Below are positions 1-8,600 of a DNA stretch of 12,011 nucleotides, piece by piece. The notes below the pieces were generated by a model. The model was not told the DNA's origin. It saw only the letters and a program-made list of their open reading frames with translations, and did no database searches. Numbering within the stretch: position 1 is the first letter of the stretch; the number at the start of each line of letters is the position of its first letter. Source of the stretch: Hyphomicrobiaceae bacterium (GTDB taxonomy: Bacteria; Pseudomonadota; Alphaproteobacteria; Rhizobiales; Hyphomicrobiaceae); assembly GCA_021775715.1 (NCBI GenBank), contig JAJFHI010000309.1, forward strand, positions 1-12,011. The letters run 5' to 3'. The translations under genes were made by a program, and so were the position numbers.

Positions 1-786
1 GCAGGGCAACAAGACACAGCCCGTGCCGAGCAAAACCAAAAAATGCAGCAGCAGATGGAAAAGCTCGGCGACATGATGAACGACCAGAAGAAGCTGCAGG
101 AAGAGACATTCGAGGAACGCCGCAAGAAGCAGGCCGATAAGGCCGCCAAAAAGAGTGGCCAGCGCAGCGGCCAGGAAAATAAGGGCCAGCATGGTCAAAA
201 GCGTGGTTCCCAGACAGGCCAGGGCAAGCCAGGGCAGGAAAAGCGCTGGGGTGGCAAGCGTGCGCAAAGCAGCGGCAAGAAGGCTCGGCCAAAACCTGGT
301 CAACAGGGAGAGCAGCAAGGTTATGGCCGTCAAAAACTCGGCCAGCGCCAGAAACGCCTCCAGAAAGAACTCAACCGCATGAAGCAGGAGCTTAGTGAAC
401 TTGGTGCCGGTGGTAAGAAGGGTTTGGAAAAAGCCGAACAGGCAATGGAGCAGGCGCAAAAGGCTTTGAAAGAAGACCGTCTAGGTGACGCCACGCAGCA
501 GCAGGGCCGCGCGCTTGATCAGATGCGCGAGGGCATGAAGGAACTTGCTCAAGAGTTGATGGAGAACTCTCCACAGCGTTACGGCGAGGAGAAAAACCAG
601 CGTGACCCGCTTGGTCGACCACAGGCACAGCAGGGCCCGAACCAAGGCAATTCTGTCAGAGTGCCGGACGAGATCGACAAACAGCGTGCGCGTGAAATAC
701 TAGAAGAACTCCGCCGCCGCGTTGGCGAAGTGCAACGACCACCGGTCGAGCTGGAATACATCGAACGGTTGCTGCGAAGATTTTGA
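1..786 (+). CDS. DUF4175 / TIGR02302 family protein, C-terminal part (5' end outside window)
   Basis: The reading frame is open from base 1, so the ATG at 43 is internal and the N-terminal part of the gene lies outside the window. The 261 visible residues are very rich in Gln, Lys, Gly, Arg and Glu, with repeated GQ/GK/QG stretches in roughly the first 90, then predicted charged helices. The end reads PPVELEYIERLLRRF, which matches the conserved C-terminus of the alphaproteobacterial TIGR02302/DUF4175 family. Family members are about 800 or more residues, with two or three membrane helices near the N-terminus and a long low-complexity tail predicted outside the cytoplasm; only that tail is seen here. 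No catalytic motif is visible and the function is unknown. It converges with the minus-strand barrel gene. The family call is from remembered motif and composition. Confidence 0.85.
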   Translation, partial: AGQQDTARAEQNQKMQQQMEKLGDMMNDQKKLQEETFEERRKKQADKAAKKSGQRSGQENKGQHGQKRGSQTGQGKPGQEKRWGGKRAQSSGKKARPKPGQQGEQQGYGRQKLGQRQKRLQKELNRMKQELSELGAGGKKGLEKAEQAMEQAQKALKEDRLGDATQQQGRALDQMREGMKELAQELMENSPQRYGEEKNQRDPLGRPQAQQGPNQGNSVRVPDEIDKQRAREILEELRRRVGEVQRPPVELEYIERLLRRF

Positions 787-792
787 GTTTTT

Positions 793-840
793 CTCGCAAG
801 GGGCGGTGCACCGTTTGCTAGTGCGATGTGCCCCTGCGAG
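793..840. repeat. Long imperfect inverted repeat after the DUF4175 gene
   Basis: The left arm CTCGCAAGGGGC (793-804) pairs with the right arm GCCCCTGCGAG (830-840), with one bulged A. The 25-base loop itself contains the palindrome GGTGCACC. It starts 6 bases after the TGA stop codon. No T-tract follows on either strand, so it is not a classic intrinsic terminator. It could be a transcript-end stabilising hairpin or a transcription barrier between the convergent genes. Confidence 0.5.
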
Positions 841-853
841 GGCGCGCCGCTGA

Positions 854-889
854 GCAGCGTTGGTCGTTGGTTGTGTCGCTGCGGTTTTT
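854..889 (+). terminator. Possible weak intrinsic terminator for the DUF4175 gene
   Basis: GCAGCG (854-859) and CGCTGC (877-882) form a six-base stem around a 17-base loop, followed by GG and five T (885-889). The large loop and short T-run make this weak. Orientation and position fit termination of the plus-strand gene that ends at 786. Confidence 0.3.
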
Positions 890-980
890 CGCATTCTCTA
901 ATAGGTGCTCTGGCTAACCGAGCTTTTACATCCTCGGCTACCGGCACAAACGTTTTTGTCCGCAACACCGAGGAGAGCTG

Positions 981-998
981 ACCGGCCGGTTGGCCGGT
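981..998 (-). terminator. GC-rich hairpin just downstream of the barrel gene
   Basis: ACCGGCC and GGCCGGT form a perfect seven-base stem around the loop GGTT. On the minus strand it begins 16 bases after the TAG stop codon of the outer-membrane protein gene. There is no T-run on either side, so it may be a terminator without a U-tract or an mRNA 3'-end stabiliser. With the two hairpins above, it accounts for most of the gene-free stretch between the convergent genes; nothing else is visible there. Confidence 0.35.
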
Positions 999-1014
999 GA
1001 ATATGGCGGACTGC

Positions 1015-2007
1015 CTATTTATCAATCCTGACACCGATGCCTGCGATCGCGTTGTGGCTGTTGAGGTTGGTTTTGACCCAGCCGTCGGGTGGTTCGGTGC
1101 CGCTCGACCAGCGTTGGAACTGGCGATAGAGATCTCCGAACAAGCCTATCTCGGTGCCATCCTGTGACGTCAATGGTGCGAGATACCTGGCAAGCGTAAA
1201 CTTGTACTCGACAAAATATGAGACTTTGGCAATACGCAATTCGATGCCGACAAGACCTTGCGCCATTGGTCCTGTGTATTGATACTCGTAGCTGCGGTTG
1301 GCGTCGCCTTGAACCTGGACTTCGCTGTGCGGGAGATTGACGCCGGCGCCAAGTCCGACGTAAGGCCAGACATTTCGCGAAATGGCGCCAAGGCGCATCA
1401 AGCCGTTCACACTCAGCATGTTGTGGCCGTGGCTGAACTCGAGGCGCTCGAATAATGCGCTAAGCGGTCCGTTGGACGAAACAGGTTGACCACCGATCTG
1501 GCCCGTGGCTTTGACGGTTTGCTTTAGGTCGGCGATGGTTTTTGAGTGCGTGAAATCGAGCATGCTGCCAAACCGTCCTTCACCGGCCCAACGGATAACT
1601 CGCGCTCCGTAGTAGATCGGGGATTTGAACGGCTTTGCATCCCAGGCGACGTCCTCGACTGTGAAGTCGTGAACGCCCGGTTGTGTTGCAGTGACGTCCG
1701 AAGGGTATGTATAGGGGGCGCCACCGTATCCCGCGATCATCCATTCGCGAGTAAGCGGTATGTCCTTGATGTCGCGACCCGCGGTCTTTTGATCTGTGGT
1801 GTCTGTGGCGGTCGGCGCTGTGTCTGCACTGGCATCGTCTGTGTTGACATGTAGAACATCTGCCGCCAGTGAAAAACAAATGGTGGCGGCGGCGAGGCTG
1901 CGGCAGACGAGATCCCAATGTGACGATCGCCGGTCCGTGCCGTAGGCTGGCCACAGAGCAGATGTGGTGTGCGCTGTTGATGTGGTTGATGCTAGGCTGT
2001 CAGTCAT
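1015..2007 (-). CDS. Outer-membrane beta-barrel protein, similar to rhizobial lipid A oxidase (LpxQ-like)
   Basis: From the ATG at 2007 this is a 330-residue exported protein. A hydrophobic stretch (around CRSLAAATICFSLAADVL) lies about 35-50 residues in, after an unusually long N-region, and is followed by a Thr/Asp/Ala-rich linker. The rest alternates polar and aromatic/aliphatic residues with Gly-rich turns, as in a small beta-barrel: EWMIAGYGGAPYTYP, SPIYYGARVIRW, MLDFTHSKTIAD, LEFSHGHNMLSVNGL, WPYVGLGAGVNLPHSEV, SYFVEYKFTLARY and a final NAIAGIGVRIDK. The LDFTH-K and LEFSHG segments recall proteins annotated as lipid A oxidases (LpxQ type, making 2-aminogluconate in lipid A); I hold this subfamily at only about 0.35. 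It ends in Lys rather than an aromatic residue. The start is uncertain: the frame also opens at GTG 2067 and ATG 2061, but ATG 2007 has a GGGGGG run 3 bases upstream. It is last in the minus-strand block. Confidence 0.75.
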   Translation of the reverse strand: MTDSLASTTSTAHTTSALWPAYGTDRRSSHWDLVCRSLAAATICFSLAADVLHVNTDDASADTAPTATDTTDQKTAGRDIKDIPLTREWMIAGYGGAPYTYPSDVTATQPGVHDFTVEDVAWDAKPFKSPIYYGARVIRWAGEGRFGSMLDFTHSKTIADLKQTVKATGQIGGQPVSSNGPLSALFERLEFSHGHNMLSVNGLMRLGAISRNVWPYVGLGAGVNLPHSEVQVQGDANRSYEYQYTGPMAQGLVGIELRIAKVSYFVEYKFTLARYLAPLTSQDGTEIGLFGDLYRQFQRWSSGTEPPDGWVKTNLNSHNAIAGIGVRIDK

Positions 2008-2101
2008 AATCCCCCCGTCGCATGGCCAACCCACCCACATTAGAGACGATGGCGTGGCCATGTCCACAAACTAGCGCGTCCGAATGAAGCTGGATAATAG
2101 C

Positions 2102-2135
2102 GCGGTTGGTCGCATGCGACATGCGGGGAAACCGC
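2102..2135. repeat. Nested palindrome between the esterase and barrel genes
   Basis: A perfect 12-base palindrome GTCGCATGCGAC (2109-2120) lies inside a wider inverted repeat GCGGTT (2102-2107) / AACCGC (2130-2135). It sits 14 bases downstream of the esterase stop codon and roughly 35-95 bases upstream of the candidate barrel-gene starts. It could be an operator for the barrel gene or a 3'-end hairpin; there is no T-tract. No convincing -35/-10 pair was found in this gap. Confidence 0.3.
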
Positions 2136-2149
2136 TCAGGAGACGAGGA

Positions 2150-3295
2150 TCAGGGTCCCGTAACCGATGTCTGAGGTTTTGCCAGATGCTCCAGCATGCT
2201 GTGGATAGCGATGATCTGTGGTGCTTTACGGGTCAGGTAGTCGTTGCTGGTGAATCCCCACCAATCCCAGCAGCCTTGTGGATTGACCGGGCTCGTACTT
2301 GTCTGTGGAAACAACACAATTAGCCGGTTCGTGTCGGCCCAGCGACTGAACCCTGTCTCCTCGATAAAGCTTCCACCAACGAATTGCCGGTTCTGTGCGC
2401 AGCCATGATACGCGACATGAATGCGGCACGTTTCATTCGCACATGTCTCGGGAAGATAGACCGCGCCGGTTACAGCCAAGCCATGGTCGCCGAGATCTTT
2501 CGTAAACGGCCGCTGATCGAAACGTAGGAAACGTCCCGCTCGTGCCGCCGATGGGGGGTCGAGCGTGCCGTAGATGTGCGCGAGCAAAGCGCCAGCTTGA
2601 TCGTAATCGCAATCGACGACATATGGCGTGCCAGTTTTGTCGCAAGCGCTGCCGTCTGTTTCTGTCACGAAGGCATGACCTGCGTCGGTGTCAGAGACCA
2701 TGAGGATGTTTGATTGTGGCACTCCGACATCGCGGTAAAAGTCACCGGCGGCCATGACAATCGGCGGTTCGACTGTGCGATCGGAACGCCCGGTAAACAA
2801 ATAGATTTTGTCACCGGTAATATCGGAAATTGGTGCGATAAACCCACGTGTCGCGCGGTCCCGGGCCTTTGCGGCAAGGCTTTTGGCATCGGGGACTCCC
2901 CAAGCCTGCAAGCTGTGGCGCATGCAGCCGTTGACGGCTTTTGAAAGATTGAGAAAAGCCGTTCCGGGCCCCGGGATAACGTCGGCAAACGTGCTTTCTG
3001 CACAGCCGTAAGGTCCGCCAGCGATTATGCCGGCACCGACGACCAGCTCACCGTGTGCAAACTGGAATTGACCGGCCATGTATGCGCCCGACGAAATGCC
3101 GGAAACGGATGTCTCTTTGATGTTCGCGCCGAGCTTCGGTAGTTCTCTTGAATCGGCTTTGTCTTTGCTGGGTGGCGTTGGATCACACGCTGCGACGAGC
3201 ACGCCTAATGCAAGCAGTACAATACCTAATTGACCCGTTCCCCAATGCACGAGACGCATGGATTGAATGTCATCTGGTTGCGAGAGCTTGGGCAC
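2150..3295 (-). CDS. Lipoprotein with type-2 catalytic domain of short-chain-length polyhydroxyalkanoate depolymerases (alpha/beta-hydrolase)
   Basis: This 381-residue serine esterase has its catalytic elements in the order of type-2 PHA depolymerase domains: lipase box GISSG (residues 66-70, nucleophile Ser68), Asp172 in GRSDRTV, His207 in DAGHAF, and a likely oxyanion His297 in AYHGCAQ. In type-1 domains the oxyanion His precedes the Ser. The late CWDWWG segment (341-347) is also typical. An export signal (LGIVLLALGVLVAAC) ends in a lipobox with Cys37, so it is probably a lipoprotein; the next residue is Asp, which in Enterobacteria signals inner-membrane retention. Eight further Cys in the mature part could form disulfides in the periplasm. 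There is no separate substrate-binding domain, so extracellular polymer breakdown is unlikely, and the true substrate is unknown. The start is GTG 3295, 8 bases after AAGG; ATG 3259 gives a shorter signal peptide and is equally possible. It follows pbpC after 150 bases. Confidence 0.85.
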   Translation of the reverse strand: MPKLSQPDDIQSMRLVHWGTGQLGIVLLALGVLVAACDPTPPSKDKADSRELPKLGANIKETSVSGISSGAYMAGQFQFAHGELVVGAGIIAGGPYGCAESTFADVIPGPGTAFLNLSKAVNGCMRHSLQAWGVPDAKSLAAKARDRATRGFIAPISDITGDKIYLFTGRSDRTVEPPIVMAAGDFYRDVGVPQSNILMVSDTDAGHAFVTETDGSACDKTGTPYVVDCDYDQAGALLAHIYGTLDPPSAARAGRFLRFDQRPFTKDLGDHGLAVTGAVYLPETCANETCRIHVAYHGCAQNRQFVGGSFIEETGFSRWADTNRLIVLFPQTSTSPVNPQGCWDWWGFTSNDYLTRKAPQIIAIHSMLEHLAKPQTSVTGP

Positions 3296-3445
3296 AGCCG
3301 GAACCTTGGAATGAAAGGAAAAGCGCTTGTAAGACGAGCGAGCTTAGGCCGATATTCGATTGTCGGCTATATCAACCTGCGTAAAACCTATCCCAGATTT
3401 CTGCACACGTGACGGCGTTGCCAAACAGAACCTGCACGTGACGAA
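3296..3445. other. Intergenic stretch between pbpC and the esterase gene
   Basis: These 150 bases lie between the pbpC stop codon and the esterase start, both on the minus strand. I see a short inverted repeat GCCGA/TCGGC near 3350 and an AAGG ribosome-binding sequence before the GTG, but no T-run terminator after pbpC and no clear promoter hexamers. Read-through from pbpC is therefore possible but not shown. Confidence 0.4.
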
Positions 3446-5650
3446 CTATTGTAGGCGAACCGTGACCCTGTCGACATGGCCTTTGGCGTCAATAACAGTC
3501 AACTTGACAAACCCCGAGCCCGCAGGTTTCCAGACGACGTGCCGGTTGTGTGGGGCGGAATTGATCGGTGCGCCATTGACGAGCCAGGTCAGTGGAAGGC
3601 TGCCACCTTCCGCACGCAATAGCACGGGCTCAGGTGCCTCTGACTCGATATCGATGTTTCTTGCCAGTTGTGAGCGGTCCGGCGGGAAGGAAATTGACAC
3701 AGGTGTTTCCAAGAATGGACCCCGGATAGATGTGGCGAGCACGTCGCCGCGAAAACGTTTCAGCGGTGGTGGAAGGTCCGTGCCTGAGACCATAAGTGCT
3801 GCTCGCGGTGGAGTTGGCAGTGGTGAACGTTTTGAAGAGATGCGCGCGAAGGCATCGAACAGGATGGGGGCAGCTGCAGTGCGGCCCAATAGGCCGGGTG
3901 TCGAACTGCCGTCGGCGCGGCCAACCCAGACAGCGATCGTATGCCGGCCATCAAAGCCAATTGCCAAGGCATCGCGATAACCGTAGGAAGTTCCTGTTTT
4001 GTAGGCAATCTGGCCGGGTTTCGCATTGGGCGGCGGTGGTGCGTCTTTGAGAATATCGGTGATGTAACCTGCTGCGACAGGTGACAACAATCGTTTTTGC
4101 AACGCGTCTTTTGCAACGGCCCCGGTGAGAAAACGTTTTGCAACTTCATCGAAGCGATGCGTCAGCGTGATGCCCTCACCACCGCGTGCAAGACCGGCAT
4201 AGAGCTTCGCCAGATCAACGAGCTTCAATCCTATTCCGCCAAGGCCGACAGCAAGCGAAGGTTCCGTATCAGCGGGCAAGGCGGCGGTTGTCTCGAAGCG
4301 ACGCAAACGTGCGACCAACTTTGCTGGTCCCACGGCGTGCAAGACTTTGACAGCTGGAATGTTGAGCGATTGCGCCAAAGCATGGCGGATCGTGATGGTT
4401 CCGCTGTAGCCTTTGTCGAAGTTTTTTGGTGCATAGTGGCCGAAACGGGTCGGGCGATCCTCGATCAGGGTCTCTGGGTGGATAAGGCCTGCTTCAAATC
4501 CGAGACCGTAGATCAATGGTTTCAATGTTGATCCCGGTGACCGGACGGCCTGCGTCATGTCGATCGCGCCAAGGCGGCTGGCATCCAAATAGTCGGCCGA
4601 ACCAACCAAGGCGATGACCTCTCCGATCGTATGGTCAATCGCGACAATGGCCGCTGATAGTTTGCTACCGAGAGCCGTTGTGTGTTGTTTGACGAGCTGT
4701 TCCAGCTGCGCTTGCGCATTGCGGTCAATGGTTAGGCGGTGTTGGGCAAGTGCCGGTCGGGCGGCAAGCTCGGCATCTGCGAGATGTGCTGAAAATTTAG
4801 GAAACTGAAGCCGCCTGTTTGGCACCGACTCAGAGCGAGCTCGGCGGGCTTCCGCTTTTGTTATGGCACCTGCTGCAACCGCTGTTGCCAACACATGTGC
4901 ACGGGCCTTGCGGGCAGCGGCGGTGTGGCGATCAGGTCGGCGGCGTTCGGGCGATTGCGGAAGTGCCACAAGCAATGCGGCCTGGCCAACCGAAAGGTGT
5001 TTCGGCTCCTTGCCGAAGTAGGCCAACGATGCTGCACGTGCACCCTCGATGTTGCCGCCAAATGGTGCAAGGCGCAGGTAGAGATCCAGGATCTCGGATT
5101 TAGAAAGTTTGTCTTCGAGTTGCCACGCGCGTGCGATCTGGCGGAATTTTCCGCCTGCGGTGCGCTCATGTTTGCGATCGACGAGCCGTGCCACCTGCAT
5201 TGTTATAGTCGACGCGCCGGAGACGATGCGTCCGTTGGTGAAAAATTGTTGTGCTGCTCGCAAAATGGCCCAAGGATCAACACCGCCGTGTTGCCAATAG
5301 CGACGATCCTCAAAGGCAAACAACAACTTGAGATATTTGGAATCGACGTCCTTATGCGTGACGGGAAGGCGCCAACGGCCATCTGTTGTCGTGTAGGCGC
5401 GCAGGAGACGACCATTACGGTCGATGACCGTTTTGGAAACTTCTGCAATCGTATTGAGTGGCGGAGGGCCGAGTGAATTTTGGGTATTTCGAACAGCAAA
5501 CGAAAGAGCGATTGTGGTAATTCCGATCACTACCGCGATTGCGACGACAGACCAAGCCAGACGTTGCCGCCAATATAGCCGCGGTGACCTGTCGTCGGTG
5601 TTTGCGACATGTGAAGCGCACATCCGTTTTTCGTCCTGTTGTTGCAACAT
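3446..5650 (-). CDS. pbpC: Penicillin-binding protein 1C, bifunctional glycosyltransferase/transpeptidase
   Basis: A 734-residue class A PBP close in length to E. coli PBP1C (about 770). One membrane anchor spans roughly residues 31-52, placing the rest in the periplasm. The GT51 glycosyltransferase domain (about 70-245) has the FEDRRYWQHGG motif with catalytic Glu114, then SGASTITMQ and KSEILDLYL. The transpeptidase domain (about 305-600) has all three signatures: SxxK at Ser374-Lys377 (SPGSTLKP), SLN at 428-430 and KTG at 551-553. Residues about 640-734 fit the C-terminal BiPBP_C beta-domain that separates PBP1C from PBP1A/1B. It polymerises lipid II glycan strands; the transpeptidase residues look intact, although cross-linking by PBP1C is poorly established. 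Only 5 bases separate it from the upstream alpha-2-macroglobulin stop codon, so translation is probably coupled; no clear Shine-Dalgarno precedes ATG 5650. ATG 5623 has AGGA 10 bases upstream and is an alternative start that keeps the anchor. Confidence 0.95.
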   Translation of the reverse strand: MLQQQDEKRMCASHVANTDDRSPRLYWRQRLAWSVVAIAVVIGITTIALSFAVRNTQNSLGPPPLNTIAEVSKTVIDRNGRLLRAYTTTDGRWRLPVTHKDVDSKYLKLLFAFEDRRYWQHGGVDPWAILRAAQQFFTNGRIVSGASTITMQVARLVDRKHERTAGGKFRQIARAWQLEDKLSKSEILDLYLRLAPFGGNIEGARAASLAYFGKEPKHLSVGQAALLVALPQSPERRRPDRHTAAARKARAHVLATAVAAGAITKAEARRARSESVPNRRLQFPKFSAHLADAELAARPALAQHRLTIDRNAQAQLEQLVKQHTTALGSKLSAAIVAIDHTIGEVIALVGSADYLDASRLGAIDMTQAVRSPGSTLKPLIYGLGFEAGLIHPETLIEDRPTRFGHYAPKNFDKGYSGTITIRHALAQSLNIPAVKVLHAVGPAKLVARLRRFETTAALPADTEPSLAVGLGGIGLKLVDLAKLYAGLARGGEGITLTHRFDEVAKRFLTGAVAKDALQKRLLSPVAAGYITDILKDAPPPPNAKPGQIAYKTGTSYGYRDALAIGFDGRHTIAVWVGRADGSSTPGLLGRTAAAPILFDAFARISSKRSPLPTPPRAALMVSGTDLPPPLKRFRGDVLATSIRGPFLETPVSISFPPDRSQLARNIDIESEAPEPVLLRAEGGSLPLTWLVNGAPINSAPHNRHVVWKPAGSGFVKLTVIDAKGHVDRVTVRLQ

Positions 5651-5655
5651 AAGAC

Positions 5656-8600
5656 TTAACGCGACGCTTTGATCGTTAGCTTGCCCATCTCGGTGCGAGC
5701 ATAGCGGTCTGGCTTGTACATGTCTTCGATCGTTGCCGCCGGATGGATGAACGTGCCGGGTGTAACGGCGCGGACGATGTAGGCGACCTGTAATGTCGTT
5801 TCCGTGTTCGCATTCGCACGCCCGCGGTTGCTCGAATAGAGATCGTAAGCCGCCACAAAACGGTCGTCACGGAATTCGGTGTGCTCTGGCTGGATGGCGG
5901 TTTTGATCCAGTCAATGGATTTAATGTTGCCGCTTTCGATTAGGCGCGGGTTTTCAATCTCAAAACCCGCCGGCAATCGGTCGACGAGGAGTAACCGTCC
6001 GCCAGGGTTCGTGGTTTTGACGGTCACGACGGCAACGAAACGTTGGTTCTGCGCAATTGCCGTGGTGTTTGTCAGGTCGATGACCTTGCCTTCCAGCGTA
6101 TGGAAGCTACGCGCGATTTCGAAGCCCTTCGACGCGGCAGGTTCTGCGGTCAACGACGCACCAACAACAGAGATAACTGCATCTACTGCTGTCTCGCCCG
6201 TATTTTTGACAACGATAGCGTTGTTGTTGAGATCCGCTGCAGACATCGCCCGCAATAAGCTGCCTGCATGGGTTTGCCCGTCAACACTAAGCGACGTCGT
6301 CGTCTTGTCGGTGCCAAGCGCGTTTGCAGCAAGAAGCATCCAGGCTTGTTCCTGGGTTGAGGTGTTAGACCGGCTGGCGGCTGCTTTGACGATGACGTCG
6401 ATGAGGCGCGGTGCGGCTGTCGTAGCCATACCGGATTCGGTGCTCAGTGCAACGAGGGCTGCCCCATCGCGAAGATGCGAGCCGTAGTCGGACCGTGAGA
6501 AGATAATGTTTGCGTTGTCCGTCTTCTCGATGTCGGCAATCGCAGTGCTGAATGCTTGTTGGGCACGCGTCTTGTCGCCCATCATGGCCAGCGCTGCACC
6601 GATTTGTGCTTTGGCCAACGGTGTTGAGAACCGCGACAGACGTGTGTCAGAGTAGTAGCGGAGTTCTCCCATTGGTGCGCGGCCATTACGGGCCAACACG
6701 TAGAGCGCATAGGCGCGGTCTTCTCCGCCCTTCTCGAAATCCTGGGCATATGAGATGAAGTTAGCGAGACGATCGAGAGTTTGCGTAAAGCCACGTTCAG
6801 GAATGTTGTAGCCCTGTTCTTTCGCACGGGTCAGGAAATCTGCGACGTAGCCGGTTAGCCAGATGTTGGTGCTGCCCGGCCCCCATGTGCCAAAGGCACC
6901 AGTTGAGTCCTGCATCGAGAACACATGGTCGATGGCCTTTTGTACCCGTGTCTTGATGTCGGCTTCAGCAACTTTTCCGATTTGGGCTGCAAGCGCATTG
7001 GCATAGACGAGCGGCAACGCCTTGCTCACCGTTTGCTCGGCACATCCGTACGGGTAGCGATCCAAAGACGTTAGAAGACTTGGGATATCCAGTCGTGCGT
7101 TTTGACCGACCGATAGGTTTATGCTTGTGCGACCGGCAATCAGGTCAGCTGCGATGTCAGATGACAGCGTCAGCGATTGACCGGGCTCGAGTTTGCTGAT
7201 GGTCGTGCGCTTGATGTCACCGGCCGGCGGCTGAACATTGATGGCAAGTTGACGCGAGACGTCGATGCCGTTTGGCCCTGTGACACGCAAAGCGTACGTA
7301 TGCGAACCGAGATGTTTCGGTGTAATCGTCAGGCGCTCGGTTTTGCGTTCCTTTTCGGCCAGCTCGATGTCACGGTCAATCAGGGTTGCGAGCGTGTGCG
7401 AGGCCGCCTGCTCGTTGACAATAAGTTTGTAGGTGTTGGCTGCGCCCTCGACGTTGTGAAGATCAAGAGAGAACTCCGCGACGTCCCCGAGTGTCAGGAT
7501 GCGTGGTGCAGACGCCGTCAGTGCAATCGCATCGCGGACGATGACGTCTTTTTGAGCGTGGCCGACCTTATCGTTGCTCCAGGCGACGGCGGCAACGCGC
7601 ACCGTACCGTTGAAGTTTGGTAGCGTGAATTCAACTTCGGCTGTGCCGTCGGCTTTGACCTCGACGATGCCGGAGAACAGTGCGACCGTTTCGTCGAGCG
7701 GCGGAGATCCTTGCATTTGGAGACCCGCTCCTCCGTCACCACCTGAACGCAGCGAACCACGTTCGGCCCGCATGCCATCGATCAGACGGCCATAGAAATC
7801 GCGAATTTCATGCGCAAGTCGGCGCTGACCGTAAAACCATTTGTCCGGTGCTGGTGTCTTGAATCGCGTCAGGTTGAGAATACCGAGATCGACGGCGGCA
7901 ACTGTGATGCGCGCGTCTTCACCTGGTTTGAGACCGGAAATTTTCACCGGCACTGTCAGGCCGTCTTTCGGGCTGAGCTTCTCTGGCAGGTTCAACGTAA
8001 GGCCGAGTGTTCTTGGCGCCGCGTCGAGGCCAAGCCATGCAATCCCAAGCGACCGGCTTGGCATGCGTTTGGCTTTCTCGTCCATCGCGCGGTAGAGAAC
8101 TGCTGTGACGTAGGCGCCGGCGCCCCAATCGCTACCGACATTTATAGAAACTTCGTCGCTCCCGGGCTTGATCTCGACTTCTTTTGTTTCAAGAAGGCTA
8201 TCGCCGAGCACGGAGATGAGTGCTGTGCCGCCGCGCTTGGAGGCGATGCGCAATTTAGCGATATCACCGGCCTTGTAAGATTTCTTGTCGAGTGCGACGT
8301 CGAGAATTTCAGGACTGTCTGCGCTGTCGCCACTGACGTACCAACCGGCGTTGAACAGTGTCGTGGTGGCCGGCGCATTGATACCAGGTGCGGTGACTTC
8401 GAGTTGGTAGCGGCCGTAGCCAACCGGCATGGCAAGTCGCTTGGCACCGGACGCTTGCGCATCGATAGTGCCGTTGGCGACTTTGCGCGTCATGGTGACA
8501 GCTTCATACGACCAGTTGCCGTGCTGACTGTACCATTGCCACGTTGTGTCGAGGCGATACAGTGTCCAGTTGAGACCTTGAACATCAGACGGTCTGCTGT

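Noticed and set aside
160..320. Possible tandem DNA repeat in the DUF4175 tail
   Set aside because: GGCCAG-like units recur because Gly-Gln codons recur; the units are irregular in spacing and sequence, so this is protein low complexity and not a true tandem array.
155..382. Second plus-strand open frame inside the DUF4175 gene
   Set aside because: It is an out-of-frame reading of the Gln/Gly/Lys-rich low-complexity tail, giving an Ala/Ser/Arg-rich product with no domain.
579..1034. 151-codon minus-strand open frame across the DUF4175 3' end and the convergent gap
   Set aside because: It overlaps the real plus-strand gene and the barrel-gene stop region and is Ser/Arg/Pro-rich shadow sequence.
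3360..3980. 206-codon plus-strand open frame over the pbpC 3' end
   Set aside because: It overlaps pbpC on the opposite strand, through its conserved C-terminal domain, and has no domain or credible start context.
4895..5476. 193-codon plus-strand open frame over the 5' part of pbpC
   Set aside because: It lies opposite the GT51 domain and is Cys-rich shadow sequence without family resemblance.
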